A DNA stretch of 64,000 nucleotides, from the NCBI RefSeq assembly GCF_012844305.1, contig NZ_JABANE010000004.1:62001-126000 (forward strand), given 5' to 3'. The position numbers and the translations under genes were made by a program. Under the pieces are notes generated by a model. That model saw only the letters and a program-made list of their open reading frames with translations. It was not told where the DNA came from and ran no database searches. Shown piece by piece: positions 18,473 through 26,455 of the stretch (its first letter is position 1; each line of letters opens with the position of its first letter). The stretch comes from Flammeovirga aprica JL-4. GTDB taxonomy: Bacteria; Bacteroidota; Bacteroidia; Cytophagales; Flammeovirgaceae.

Positions 18473-19681
18473 CTAATTGTAAACTTCTACTACCAGTGGT
18501 GTTTGAATTTTTTCTGCATAAAATGCTAAGTAATCATTCCACTCTTTTTCTGAAGTGAATTGCTTGCTTCTTTCCCATCCATACCCGACGTAATAGCTTA
18601 ATTCAGATAAGTTAGGTTTTGATAAAACCATCAGGTGACTTGCATCTTTATGGTCTACTTTTCTTTCGAATGCCTTTTGTACATGTTCTTTTGGAAGTAC
18701 AATTCCTACACCCAAATGGTCTTCATCTATTTCTTCCCAATAACTGAAAACACCTTCTTTTTCAGCCATAAATGTTTTCCCTTTTTTATCATGCAATGTA
18801 ATGCCAATACCTACTGATGGTAACGCTGATGCACTGCTGAAAGTAGATTGGAAATGACAAAGGTTACTTCCTAAATCAAGGGTTACTTTCTTCTCTTCTG
18901 TCACCTTCTGACCGTTTACATCCCATGGCTTGTATTTTAATTTAAATACCGTTCTGATTGGTCCTTCAGAAATGGTTTCATATGAGGCGAAGTTCTTAGA
19001 AGTATAAAGTGAATCATTCAACCAAAAACCAATTCCTCCTGCTCCTCTACTTACACCTACGTGGTATGGATCATAACCTTCTCCTGAGTCAATATGGTAA
19101 GCCCCTTTTTTCTCTTCGTTATTTTTATACCATTTGTTGATGATAGGATAATCTACTCTCTTCAACCATAAATCAATACCTGAAGTTAATGTTCCTCCCG
19201 GCTTTTTATTTTCAGCTCTTTGCTGTGCATCAGGACCAAAAGTTCTGAAAGCGACACGGTCATTTTCCCATGCGTAATCATCCGTACGCTCCGGTACAAA
19301 TCTAGAGTAAGTGGACTTTTGAGATTGCGGTTGTTTCTCCCCTTTTTCTAAAGGTCTAACCACAAATTCTAATTTTGCATTAGGATTGAAATCTGCTTGA
19401 AATATCCATTGGTCTTGCTGTCCATTTCCATTTTCATCAATCCATTGATTGAGTAAAAGGTCTCCCGTTTCTTTATTGAAAATTCCTAAATTAGAATATC
19501 CATGTTCATCAATTAAACTTTTGAATTGACTAGGATCTAATTCAATTGTTTCATGTGTTCTTTCAAGGTTGGTAGGGTTGTGGACAGAAATTGTCAATTC
19601 TTGTCTTTTCATACATCCCCCCAATAACAGCGACAATAAAATTACTGAAATGAAGGAATGTGATAACCTATAATTTTTCAT
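18473..19681 (-). CDS. DUF4861-like lipoprotein of uronate operon
   Basis: A 402-residue protein with a lipobox (SLLLGGC, Cys23). The sequence, with blocks NDRVAFRTFGPDAQQRAENK, SGIDLWLKRVDYPIINKWY, YHIDSGEGYDPYHVGVSRGAGG and YYVGYGWERSKQF, resembles the DUF4861 family, which is often found in loci for uronate-containing polysaccharides. No reaction is established to my knowledge. The N-terminal 120 residues look like a beta-sandwich and the rest may be a galactose-mutarotase-like fold. Its place between the hexuronate transporter and kdgK suggests a role in handling released uronates in the periplasm. Family name moderately sure, function unknown. Confidence 0.65.
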   Translation of the reverse strand: MKNYRLSHSFISVILLSLLLGGCMKRQELTISVHNPTNLERTHETIELDPSQFKSLIDEHGYSNLGIFNKETGDLLLNQWIDENGNGQQDQWIFQADFNPNAKLEFVVRPLEKGEKQPQSQKSTYSRFVPERTDDYAWENDRVAFRTFGPDAQQRAENKKPGGTLTSGIDLWLKRVDYPIINKWYKNNEEKKGAYHIDSGEGYDPYHVGVSRGAGGIGFWLNDSLYTSKNFASYETISEGPIRTVFKLKYKPWDVNGQKVTEEKKVTLDLGSNLCHFQSTFSSASALPSVGIGITLHDKKGKTFMAEKEGVFSYWEEIDEDHLGVGIVLPKEHVQKAFERKVDHKDASHLMVLSKPNLSELSYYVGYGWERSKQFTSEKEWNDYLAFYAEKIQTPLVVEVYN

Positions 19682-19709
19682 TGTATTGCTATATTTTTGT
19701 TTGTAAGTA

Positions 19710-21053
19710 CTAAGCCTTTTTTACTTTAGCCATTTCAAGCTTCGGTAAGATCAAGTGGATGATCCCTAAGATGATCAAATAAGAACAACCTGCAATCAGA
19801 AACATCCAGAAATAAGCTCCAGATCCTGACCCGTCTAATACTTGACCTAATATAAAATCGATGGTCATCCCTGTTACTGCACCAACCATTCCTCCGAAAC
19901 CTACAACAGATGCAATCGCTTCTTTGGGCATTGTATCTGAAACCACTGAGAACAAGTTGGCAGACCAAGCTTGATGACCTCCTGAGGCTAACGCGATCAA
20001 ACATGCCGCTACCCATTGGTTTGAAGTAGTCGTGGCAAAAACAACAGGAAGGATACATAATGCACAGATTAGAAGTGAAATTTTTCTAGCTTTATTCAAA
20101 GACCATCCTTTATCAATAAAGAAACGAGACAAATAACCGCCTCCAATACTTCCTAAGTCTGCCATCACATAAACAATCACTAATGCCGCTCCCAATTCTT
20201 TGATAGAAACACCAAATTTATCTGTGAAAAACATTCCTGACCAGAACATGAAAAAGAACCATACACCGTCTGTCATTTTACCAATAGAAAATGCCCAAGT
20301 CTGCTTTAGTGAAATGACTTTCCCCCAAGGTAGTTTCTTAACTGCTTTCTCTTCTTCCTCCATATTCAATTCATCTTGTTGAATATACGCCAGTTCATCT
20401 GCACTTAAAGCCGGTGTTTCTTCTGGTTTCTTATAAATTTTCAACCACAACAAAACCCAAATAGCACTAAGAACACCTGTTACTAAAAAAGCATATTGCC
20501 AATTGGTACCATCTTCCATAACAATAGCCGTAACAGCTACAGGAGCTAAAATTGCACCTACGTTTGATCCCGCATTAAAAATACCTGTGGCAAAAGCTCT
20601 GTCTTTTTTGGGGAACCACTCCGCCACTGTTTTCACTGCCGCAGGAAAGTTTCCTGCTTCACCAATTCCAAGACCAAATCTTGCCATGATAAAGCCAATT
20701 AAACCAAATGCAGGTCGAAGTGCCGCGTGAAGCATACCAAATGAACTCCAAATGGCAATGGACAATGTATAACCAATTCTCGTCCCGAACTTATCAATGA
20801 TACCTCCCATTGACAACATCCCTATAGCATAAGCTACCTTAAATGCGATATTGATAGTGGCATAGTCTGATTTTGTCCAAGCAAATATTTTCTCTAATGT
20901 TGGAGCCAAAACACCAATAATGCTTCGGTCCATATAGTTGATAGTCGTGGCCATGAAGAGTAGGGCTAAGATGCGATATCTATAGTTTCCTTTTTTCTTT
21001 GGCGTTTGCTCTTCAACGTTCCTTTCAATGATGATATCCTGTTCAGTATTCAT
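19710..21053 (-). CDS. MFS hexuronate transporter (ExuT-like, ACS family)
   Basis: A 447-residue major facilitator with about 12 membrane segments. The N-terminal block TINYMDRSIIGVLAPTLEKIF and the loop GGIIDKFGTRIGY, followed by ARFGLGIGEAGNFPAAVKTVAEWFPKKDRAFATG, are characteristic of the anion:cation symporter family that includes ExuT. It should carry hexuronates or unsaturated or keto-deoxy uronates across the inner membrane by proton symport. It is co-directional with kduD upstream and the DUF4861-like gene downstream (29-base gap). Confidence 0.9.
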   Translation of the reverse strand: MNTEQDIIIERNVEEQTPKKKGNYRYRILALLFMATTINYMDRSIIGVLAPTLEKIFAWTKSDYATINIAFKVAYAIGMLSMGGIIDKFGTRIGYTLSIAIWSSFGMLHAALRPAFGLIGFIMARFGLGIGEAGNFPAAVKTVAEWFPKKDRAFATGIFNAGSNVGAILAPVAVTAIVMEDGTNWQYAFLVTGVLSAIWVLLWLKIYKKPEETPALSADELAYIQQDELNMEEEEKAVKKLPWGKVISLKQTWAFSIGKMTDGVWFFFMFWSGMFFTDKFGVSIKELGAALVIVYVMADLGSIGGGYLSRFFIDKGWSLNKARKISLLICALCILPVVFATTTSNQWVAACLIALASGGHQAWSANLFSVVSDTMPKEAIASVVGFGGMVGAVTGMTIDFILGQVLDGSGSGAYFWMFLIAGCSYLIILGIIHLILPKLEMAKVKKA

Positions 21054-21446
21054 AGAAGTTTACGTATTGTTTAAAACTGATATCATTTGACTGTGCACTA
21101 ATCGTAATTATTGTTTTGTAAATAACACTGCTATAAATACGTCTTTATGTGTTGAATTTCCAAAACAATAATGGTAACATTAATTACACTTCATTGTCAT
21201 GATATTATTAAAAAATTCTCTTTTTGTTGTAGTTAAGTACTAAGACAAAATTAGTTATCAATTATTTTTGGCTTAGTACTTAAGAGGGAAGATGGTTCTT
21301 GGTGTGGTTCAGTGGACGTTGCAATACAACGTCCCTACAACTTTGTACAAGATAAAGGATATTCTACCAAATTTTGAAAACTGAGCCATAATTCAGGCCA
21401 CTATTCCTCTACCTTCTTCCTTCATACCTCTTCCCTCTTAATTAAA
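21054..21446. other. Intergenic region with dispersed palindromic repeat
   Basis: These 393 bases between kduD and the transporter contain no gene. A hairpin with 8-bp arms (GGACGTTG at 21314-21321, CAACGTCC at 21327-21334) lies within a stretch beginning TGGTTCTTGGTGTGGTTC. Related text occurs near 26,370 and, inverted, near 34,870-34,925. Confidence 0.5.
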
Positions 21447-22235
21447 TTACTCCTCTCCGTGAGGCTTGCCGATTGTAGCTAAAATACCACCATCAACATA
21501 AATCACTTGACCGTTTACGAAATTAGATGCCTGAGATGAAAGGAACACTGCAGTACCTGCCAAATCTGAAGGATCGCCCCATTTACCTGCAGGCGTACGG
21601 TTGATGATAAATTCATTGAAAGGATGACCATCAACACGAATAGGAGCTGTTTGTGAAGTAGCGAAATAACCTGGTCCAATACCATTCACCTGAACGTTGT
21701 ATTTTGCCCATTCAGTCGCTAAGTTTCTTGTCAACATCTTCAAGCCACCTTTTGCTGAAGCGTATGCACTTACACTATTTCTTCCTAATTCACTCATCAT
21801 CGAACACATGTTGATGATTTTACCTGATCCTCTTTTCACCATTCCTCTACCTACATATTTAGACATGATAAATGGACCCACTAAATCAATATCAATCACT
21901 TGTCTGAAATCAGATACATCCATATCTAATGCTGGCGTTCTATTGATGATACCTGCATTGTTTACAAGAATATCAATTCCACCAACTTCTTCTTCAATGA
22001 TCGCTACGCTTGCTTTCACTTGCTCTTCTTTTGTGACATCAAATGAATAAGCCGCTACTTCAATGCCATTTTGCTTATACTCTTCCACAGCATTTTTCAG
22101 TTTGTCTTCAAAGACATCATTGATCACAATTTTGGCACCTGCCTTCGCTAAACCTGTAGCGATTGCCATTCCTAAACCATGTGTTCCACCTGTTACTAAA
22201 GCAACTTTTCCGTCTAAATTAAAAGATTGTATCAT
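21447..22235 (-). CDS. kduD: 2-deoxy-D-gluconate 3-dehydrogenase / DKII reductase (SDR)
   Basis: A 262-residue short-chain dehydrogenase. The cofactor motif is VTGGTHGLG (residues 14-22), NNAG follows at 92-95, and the catalytic set is Ser145 with Tyr158 and Lys162 in YASAKGG. KduD reduces 2,5-diketo-3-deoxygluconate to 2-keto-3-deoxygluconate with NADH. Assignment within the large SDR family rests on overall similarity (ATEWAKYNVQVNGIGPGYF) and on being next to kduI. It is part of the minus-strand uronate operon. Confidence 0.9.
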   Translation of the reverse strand: MIQSFNLDGKVALVTGGTHGLGMAIATGLAKAGAKIVINDVFEDKLKNAVEEYKQNGIEVAAYSFDVTKEEQVKASVAIIEEEVGGIDILVNNAGIINRTPALDMDVSDFRQVIDIDLVGPFIMSKYVGRGMVKRGSGKIINMCSMMSELGRNSVSAYASAKGGLKMLTRNLATEWAKYNVQVNGIGPGYFATSQTAPIRVDGHPFNEFIINRTPAGKWGDPSDLAGTAVFLSSQASNFVNGQVIYVDGGILATIGKPHGEE

Positions 22236-22400
22236 AATATTAATAGATTATTTTGTATCAAAAAAAAATTGGTCGTTTTTGTGAGGTAAGAGTGAAGAAT
22301 TAAGGTAGGCAGGATGTCATTTATCTAGTTACAAAATGATTACTCAATTCAATTTCACTATCGCTATCGCTATTTTTGAAGGCATAAATCATCCTTCTTA

Positions 22401-22428
22401 ACTCTTAACTCTTAACTCTTAACTCTTA
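22401..22428. repeat. Four tandem copies of the 7-bp unit ACTCTTA
   Basis: The heptamer ACTCTTA is repeated four times without change, starting just after CTTCTTA and ending eight bases before the kduI stop codon. Similar pyrimidine-rich text (TTCTTCCCTCTTCCC) is found in other gaps of this window. It may be a slippage-prone spacer; no function is evident. Confidence 0.7.
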
Positions 22429-22435
22429 AAAAGAA

Positions 22436-23272
22436 TTATTTCAGCTCTGTAATCGCAAACTTATCCATATCGTCATAGTCTAAGTTTTCACCCGCCATGC
22501 CCCAGATAAATGTGTAATTACTAGTTCCAGCTCCTGAGTGCATCGACCATACTGGAGAAATTACAGCTTGCTCATTGTGCATCCAAATATGTCTTGACTC
22601 TTCCTTCTGTCCCATAAAGTGACATACAGCTTGATCTTTTGGTAATTCAAAGTAGAAATACACTTCCATTCTTCTATCATGAACGTGACCTGGCATGGTG
22701 TTCCAAACACTACCCGATTTCAACTCTGTCATTCCCATTTGCAACTGACAAGTTTCTACTACAGAATTCACCAAAAGTTTATTGATGATTCTGTGATTTG
22801 AAGTTTCCGGTGACCCTAACTCTACTTTCTCTGCTTCCTCTAATGTGATCAACTTTGTAGGATACGTTTTATGTGCTGGCGTTGAATTCAAGTAGAATGA
22901 TGCAGGATTTGAAGAGTCAATACTTTTAAAAGAAACATCTTTGATACCTCTTCCTAAATAAAGTGCTTCTTTAAAACCTAAGTTATACACCTGTCCATCT
23001 GCAATTACAATTCCTTTTCCACCTACATTGATTACACCCAATTCTCTTCTCTCTAAGAAGTAATCTGCCTTTAAAGGATCGATAGGTTGTAACTCCAGCG
23101 TATTATAAACCGGTCTTGCCCCTCCTGTAATGTATCTATCCTCATGGGAGTAAGTCAAACAAATATCATCGTCTTCAAATACTTTCTCAACTAAAAAGTG
23201 TTCTCTTAGTTGCTCTGTATCATAACGTTTTGCATCTGCTGGATGCACTGAATATCTACTTTCGTATTTCAT
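22436..23272 (-). CDS. kduI: 5-keto-4-deoxyuronate isomerase
   Basis: Starting at ATG 23272 (rather than 23290, which adds six codons absent from the family) gives 278 residues, the normal length. KduI isomerises 4-deoxy-5-keto-uronate to 2,5-diketo-3-deoxygluconate in the cytoplasm. Zinc ligands, numbered in the longer reading, are His202, His204 and Glu209 (MPGHVHDRRMEVYF) and His251 (WSMHSGAGTSNYTFIWG). It strongly resembles E. coli KduI throughout, for example YFLERRELGVINVGG. It is the first gene of the uronate operon; one copy of the 14-bp palindrome lies 22 bases upstream of its start. Confidence 0.95.
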   Translation of the reverse strand: MKYESRYSVHPADAKRYDTEQLREHFLVEKVFEDDDICLTYSHEDRYITGGARPVYNTLELQPIDPLKADYFLERRELGVINVGGKGIVIADGQVYNLGFKEALYLGRGIKDVSFKSIDSSNPASFYLNSTPAHKTYPTKLITLEEAEKVELGSPETSNHRIINKLLVNSVVETCQLQMGMTELKSGSVWNTMPGHVHDRRMEVYFYFELPKDQAVCHFMGQKEESRHIWMHNEQAVISPVWSMHSGAGTSNYTFIWGMAGENLDYDDMDKFAITELK

Positions 23273-23293
23273 AATATTTAATTTATTCATCAG

Positions 23294-23307
23294 TACAATC
23301 GATTGTA
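23294..23307. promoter_or_regulatory. Palindromic operator, copy 1 (kduI leader)
   Basis: The perfect palindrome TACAATCGATTGTA lies just upstream of kduI. Its form, with a central CG, is typical of LacI-family operators, and the frameshifted lacI-type gene is next door. Binding here would block kduI transcription or elongation. Confidence 0.75.
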
Positions 23308-23390
23308 TTTTGTTGTAAAAAAAGAGAATTTACAACTCTTATCTTTTTGCTGATAAATAATATCAATTTGGATTTTATCAGACTTAAAAA

Positions 23391-23404
23391 TACAATCGAT
23401 TGTA
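23391..23404. promoter_or_regulatory. Palindromic operator, copy 2
   Basis: A second exact TACAATCGATTGTA, 97 bases from copy 1, in the divergent region between kduI and the regulator gene. The spacing could allow looping by a tetrameric or paired dimeric regulator. Confidence 0.75.
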
Positions 23405-23637
23405 CAATTGTTGTAAAAAATAAAAAACTCTCCTAGCCAAATGCTCTTTATAATAATTAAGTTGTTTATGAACTGCAGACAAATCATTAAATAAAGATGT
23501 TTATTTACTATTAGTAGTAATTCATCAATTAAATGATTATTGACAACTTAATGCTACTCATTCGAATAGTACTTGTTTTTCTATACCGTAATATTACGAA
23601 GTATTATTCTTAAAAACCAAATTTTCACACAAAAAAA

Positions 23638-23651
23638 TACAATCGATTGTA
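23638..23651. promoter_or_regulatory. Palindromic operator, copy 3 (regulator side)
   Basis: A third exact TACAATCGATTGTA, 158 bases upstream of the regulator's original ATG, flanked by A and T runs. It is placed for autoregulation of the regulator gene. Confidence 0.75.
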
Positions 23652-23808
23652 TTTTTGGGATTTTAATTTCATATTTGTTATAAATAAGCAATACTTCTTC
23701 CACTAATTCAATACTTTTTTGGAAGAGTATAGACTACTAGTTTATCTTTATCAGCTGATATATATTTATGTATTGGAAAGCTGAAAAGTAAACATAATCT
23801 TCAGAAGC

Positions 23809-24854
23809 ATGGAAAATAAGAAATCGGTCACAATACAATACATGATATTGCAAAGACCCTGAATATAGATAGTTCTACAGTATCAAGAGCACTTAATGAC
23901 AACCCTAGAGTATCTGTCAAAACCAAGAAAATTGTGCAGGATAAAGCAAAGGAGATGAATTATCAGCCTAATACTTTAGCTTCCAATTTAAGGACTCAAA
24001 AATCAAATACAATAGGAATTATTGTACCTCATATCACAAAGTATTTTTTCTCAACGGCCATTAGTGGTATTGAGGAAGAGGCACATGAACAAGGTTTCAA
24101 CGTGATTATTTGTCAATCTAAGGATTCTGTAGAACTGGAAGCAAAAAACATTAATACATTGATGTCCAGTAGAGTGGATGGTATTTTGATTTCTCCAGCT
24201 ATTGAAACTTCTAGTGTAGAACATATTCAAACCGCCATTAATAGAAATATTCCTGTTTTCTTCTTTGACAGACATATTGATTCCATCTCTACGACAAAGG
24301 TAATTACGGATGACAGGTCAACTTCAAAGGAATTGACTTTGCATTTGCTTTCTCAAAATATAAAAAGAATGGCCGTTCTTACCGGTGATCAATCTGTGAG
24401 CATTTATAAGAATAGAGTGAAGGGTGCTTTTGAAGCTTTTCAAGAATCTGGTTATAACACGGAAGACAAGTTGATCATGCAACAGATTCATTTAAATATG
24501 GATGATGCGTATAGAGTCGTCAATGAAATGCTGGATAATAAAATGGAATTTGATGCCGTTTTTGCCATGAACGATATGGCCGCTATCGGTACTCAAAAAG
24601 CTTTACAAGACAGAGGTTTACGAGTTCCTGAAGATGTTTTGGTTGCTGGGTTTAGTAATGAATTGATTTCAAAATTGGTGAGCCCTCCAATTACTACGGT
24701 GCATCAGCCTGCAAAAGAAATTGGAAAAATGGCCACTAAGAAAATGGTCAACTATATTAAAGAAAAGGATAAAGGTTTGATCGCTTCTGAAACTACCGTT
24801 TTGGAAAGTAAATTGATTATAAGGGCTTCTACTCAAAGAGACAAAGTAGAATAG
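23809..24854 (+). pseudogene. LacI-family regulator, frameshifted by a 5-bp duplication in the HTH
   Basis: ATG 23809 opens MENKKSVTI, then the 5-bp unit CAATA stands twice in tandem (23831-23835, 23836-23840). With one copy removed, the frame continues as VTIHDIAKTLNIDSSTVSRAL, the classic LacI helix-turn-helix, and runs to a stop at 24854, giving 346 residues, the normal family length. As read, the ATG frame stops after 17 codons. The periplasmic-binding-protein-like effector domain remains open (from about 23934, ending IRASTQRDKVE) and has the family blocks NTIGIIVPHITKYFFS, DGILISPA and DAVFAMNDMAAIGTQKAL. Three palindromic operators upstream fit a regulator of the uronate operon. It could be a true null, a reversible slippage state, or a sequencing error. 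Confidence 0.85.
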
Positions 24855-24866
24855 CCTAAAAATGAT

Positions 24867-24897
24867 TTAGCCCCATAATTTGAAATTATGGGGCTAA
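24867..24897. terminator. Bidirectional terminator between regulator and kinase genes
   Basis: A perfect 15-bp stem (24867-24881 with 24883-24897) around a single G, with A-rich and T-rich flanks, lies between the converging regulator and histidine kinase genes. It can serve both directions. Confidence 0.8.
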
Positions 24898-24928
24898 TTT
24901 GAAAATAAGTAATACAATTTAATTAAAC

Positions 24929-26041
24929 CTAAATTAGTACTTCTTTACTCTTCATTATTTTTTCACTTGATAGTGCTTTCAAATTCACTCTCATATGAAC
25001 TCTATACGTGTTATTTGAGGTAATATTCAATTGGTAATTATCTTTATAAAGAATATCCAACCTGCGTTTCACGTTCTTCAACCCGATACCATTCCCCAAA
25101 TTCTTTTTATGTTCCTGCATCAGGGTAGAAATACTGTTTTCTACTTTAAAGTCCAGCCAGTCATTCTCGTCAATATTGATTTTGATATGAATCCAACCAT
25201 TTTCGGTGTGTCCATTTAAACCATGTTTAAAGCTATTTTCCAAGAAAGAAAGCATTAAAAGAGGAGAAATTGTATGTTCTCTTTCATTGGTATTCACTTC
25301 CAAAACCACTTTGCAACGCTCTCCATATCTATTTTTCTCTAGGTCGATATAATCTTTAATGTACTCTAACTCCTGAGAAAAAAGAATAGTTTTGCTCGTA
25401 GCTTCATAAAGCATGTAGCGTAATAAGCTTGAGAGTTTTAATACTAAATCCTCAGCTCGGCTATCTTTTGTGATGATTAATGAATACAGGCTGTTTAGTG
25501 TATTGAAAAGAAAATGTGGATGCAGTTGACTCTTTAAAAAGGCAAACTCTGCTTCAATTTTATCTTCATGAAGTGCTTGTGTTTCTTTCTGAAGGTTATA
25601 CCATCTTTCAAAAAACGCAAAAATTAAAGGGAGCATCAAAGCAAATGCTAACTTCATTGCGGAGTTAACTAAAGCATGAAAATCAAAATCGTGAGAGGGC
25701 TGACTTTTTACAAAAAATGGAAGTTCAGTAATGACGTATACAAACATAAATCTTGTCATCACTGTAATACCAATCAAAGCCACTCCAAAGAGCAGAAAGA
25801 ATAAGGAGATCTTCTTTTTATTAAGAAAATTGGGGACTAAAAACTCGATCACCCCGTACACAAACATCAACCTAAAAGGCAGTTGCATCATTTCTGTAAA
25901 AAACGAGGAAGTATAATCGCCATGAAGACTGCCGTACGTTAGTGTAAAGGTGAATAGCCACCCTACCCAATACAGTACATGTACTTTTGTCTTATTTTGA
26001 AATACTTTCTCTATTGTCACGTTCATATTGTCTCTCTCCAT
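24929..26041 (-). CDS. LytS/YehU-type sensor histidine kinase (orphan)
   Basis: A 370-residue membrane histidine kinase. About four membrane segments lie in residues 20-145, then a short coiled coil (LQKETQALHEDKIEAEFAFLK). The His_kinase block is SQLHPHFLFNTLNSLYSLI with the phospho-acceptor at His176, followed by an ATPase domain with N-box LLMLSFLENSFKHGL and G-box GIGLKNVKRRLDILY. These kinases normally pair with a LytTR response regulator encoded immediately downstream; here the next gene is the converging regulator, so no partner is present. An internal start at 26026 is possible. Signal unknown; a role in sensing the glycan or cell envelope is only a guess. Confidence 0.85.
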   Translation of the reverse strand: MERDNMNVTIEKVFQNKTKVHVLYWVGWLFTFTLTYGSLHGDYTSSFFTEMMQLPFRLMFVYGVIEFLVPNFLNKKKISLFFLLFGVALIGITVMTRFMFVYVITELPFFVKSQPSHDFDFHALVNSAMKLAFALMLPLIFAFFERWYNLQKETQALHEDKIEAEFAFLKSQLHPHFLFNTLNSLYSLIITKDSRAEDLVLKLSSLLRYMLYEATSKTILFSQELEYIKDYIDLEKNRYGERCKVVLEVNTNEREHTISPLLMLSFLENSFKHGLNGHTENGWIHIKINIDENDWLDFKVENSISTLMQEHKKNLGNGIGLKNVKRRLDILYKDNYQLNITSNNTYRVHMRVNLKALSSEKIMKSKEVLI

Positions 26042-26455
26042 AATTCTTGCCTGTTTAGTATTAATCGTTAGCTTTAATAAAAGAACCAGGACAAAATGAA
26101 ACGAACATTTTAGCTTATCTTTATTATTCTACTCTTCGTTAGATTTTTATCACGTAACTAAGCTATGCTCTGCAAATCTGCCTTGATTAGAATAAAAAAT
26201 AAAAACCTAAAAGTGCTCTTTCCTTCTGTTCTAGTTCTTAAGTATATTCATTTTCACCAATTTAATTATTAATGCTTATCGTCTGAATTGATTTTTTATT
26301 CCTTTCTAATTTTAGTCAGAAAACACTTTATCTCAAAAAATTGAAGGATTAAATTTTCATATTGAGAAAAATGGTTCTTGTTGTGGTTCGTAAGACGCAA
26401 GGTATTACCTCTCTACGCGAACCATAATTCTTCATTCTTCCCTCTTCCCTAGAAT
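26042..26455. other. Intergenic region with dispersed palindromic repeat
   Basis: About 414 bases without a gene between the sulfatase end and the kinase start. Near 26,370-26,430 a stretch starting TGGTTCTTGTTGTGGTTCG and later reading CGAACCATAATTCTTC can fold on itself and resembles the repeat at 21.3 kb. Confidence 0.45.

Noticed and set aside
19735..20058. 107-codon minus-strand frame inside the MFS gene
   Set aside because: A different frame of the transporter gene; Cys/Arg/Ser-rich text typical of shifted reading.
23290..23487. 65-codon minus-strand frame upstream of kduI
   Set aside because: It spans two operator palindromes and AT-rich promoter DNA and resembles no protein.
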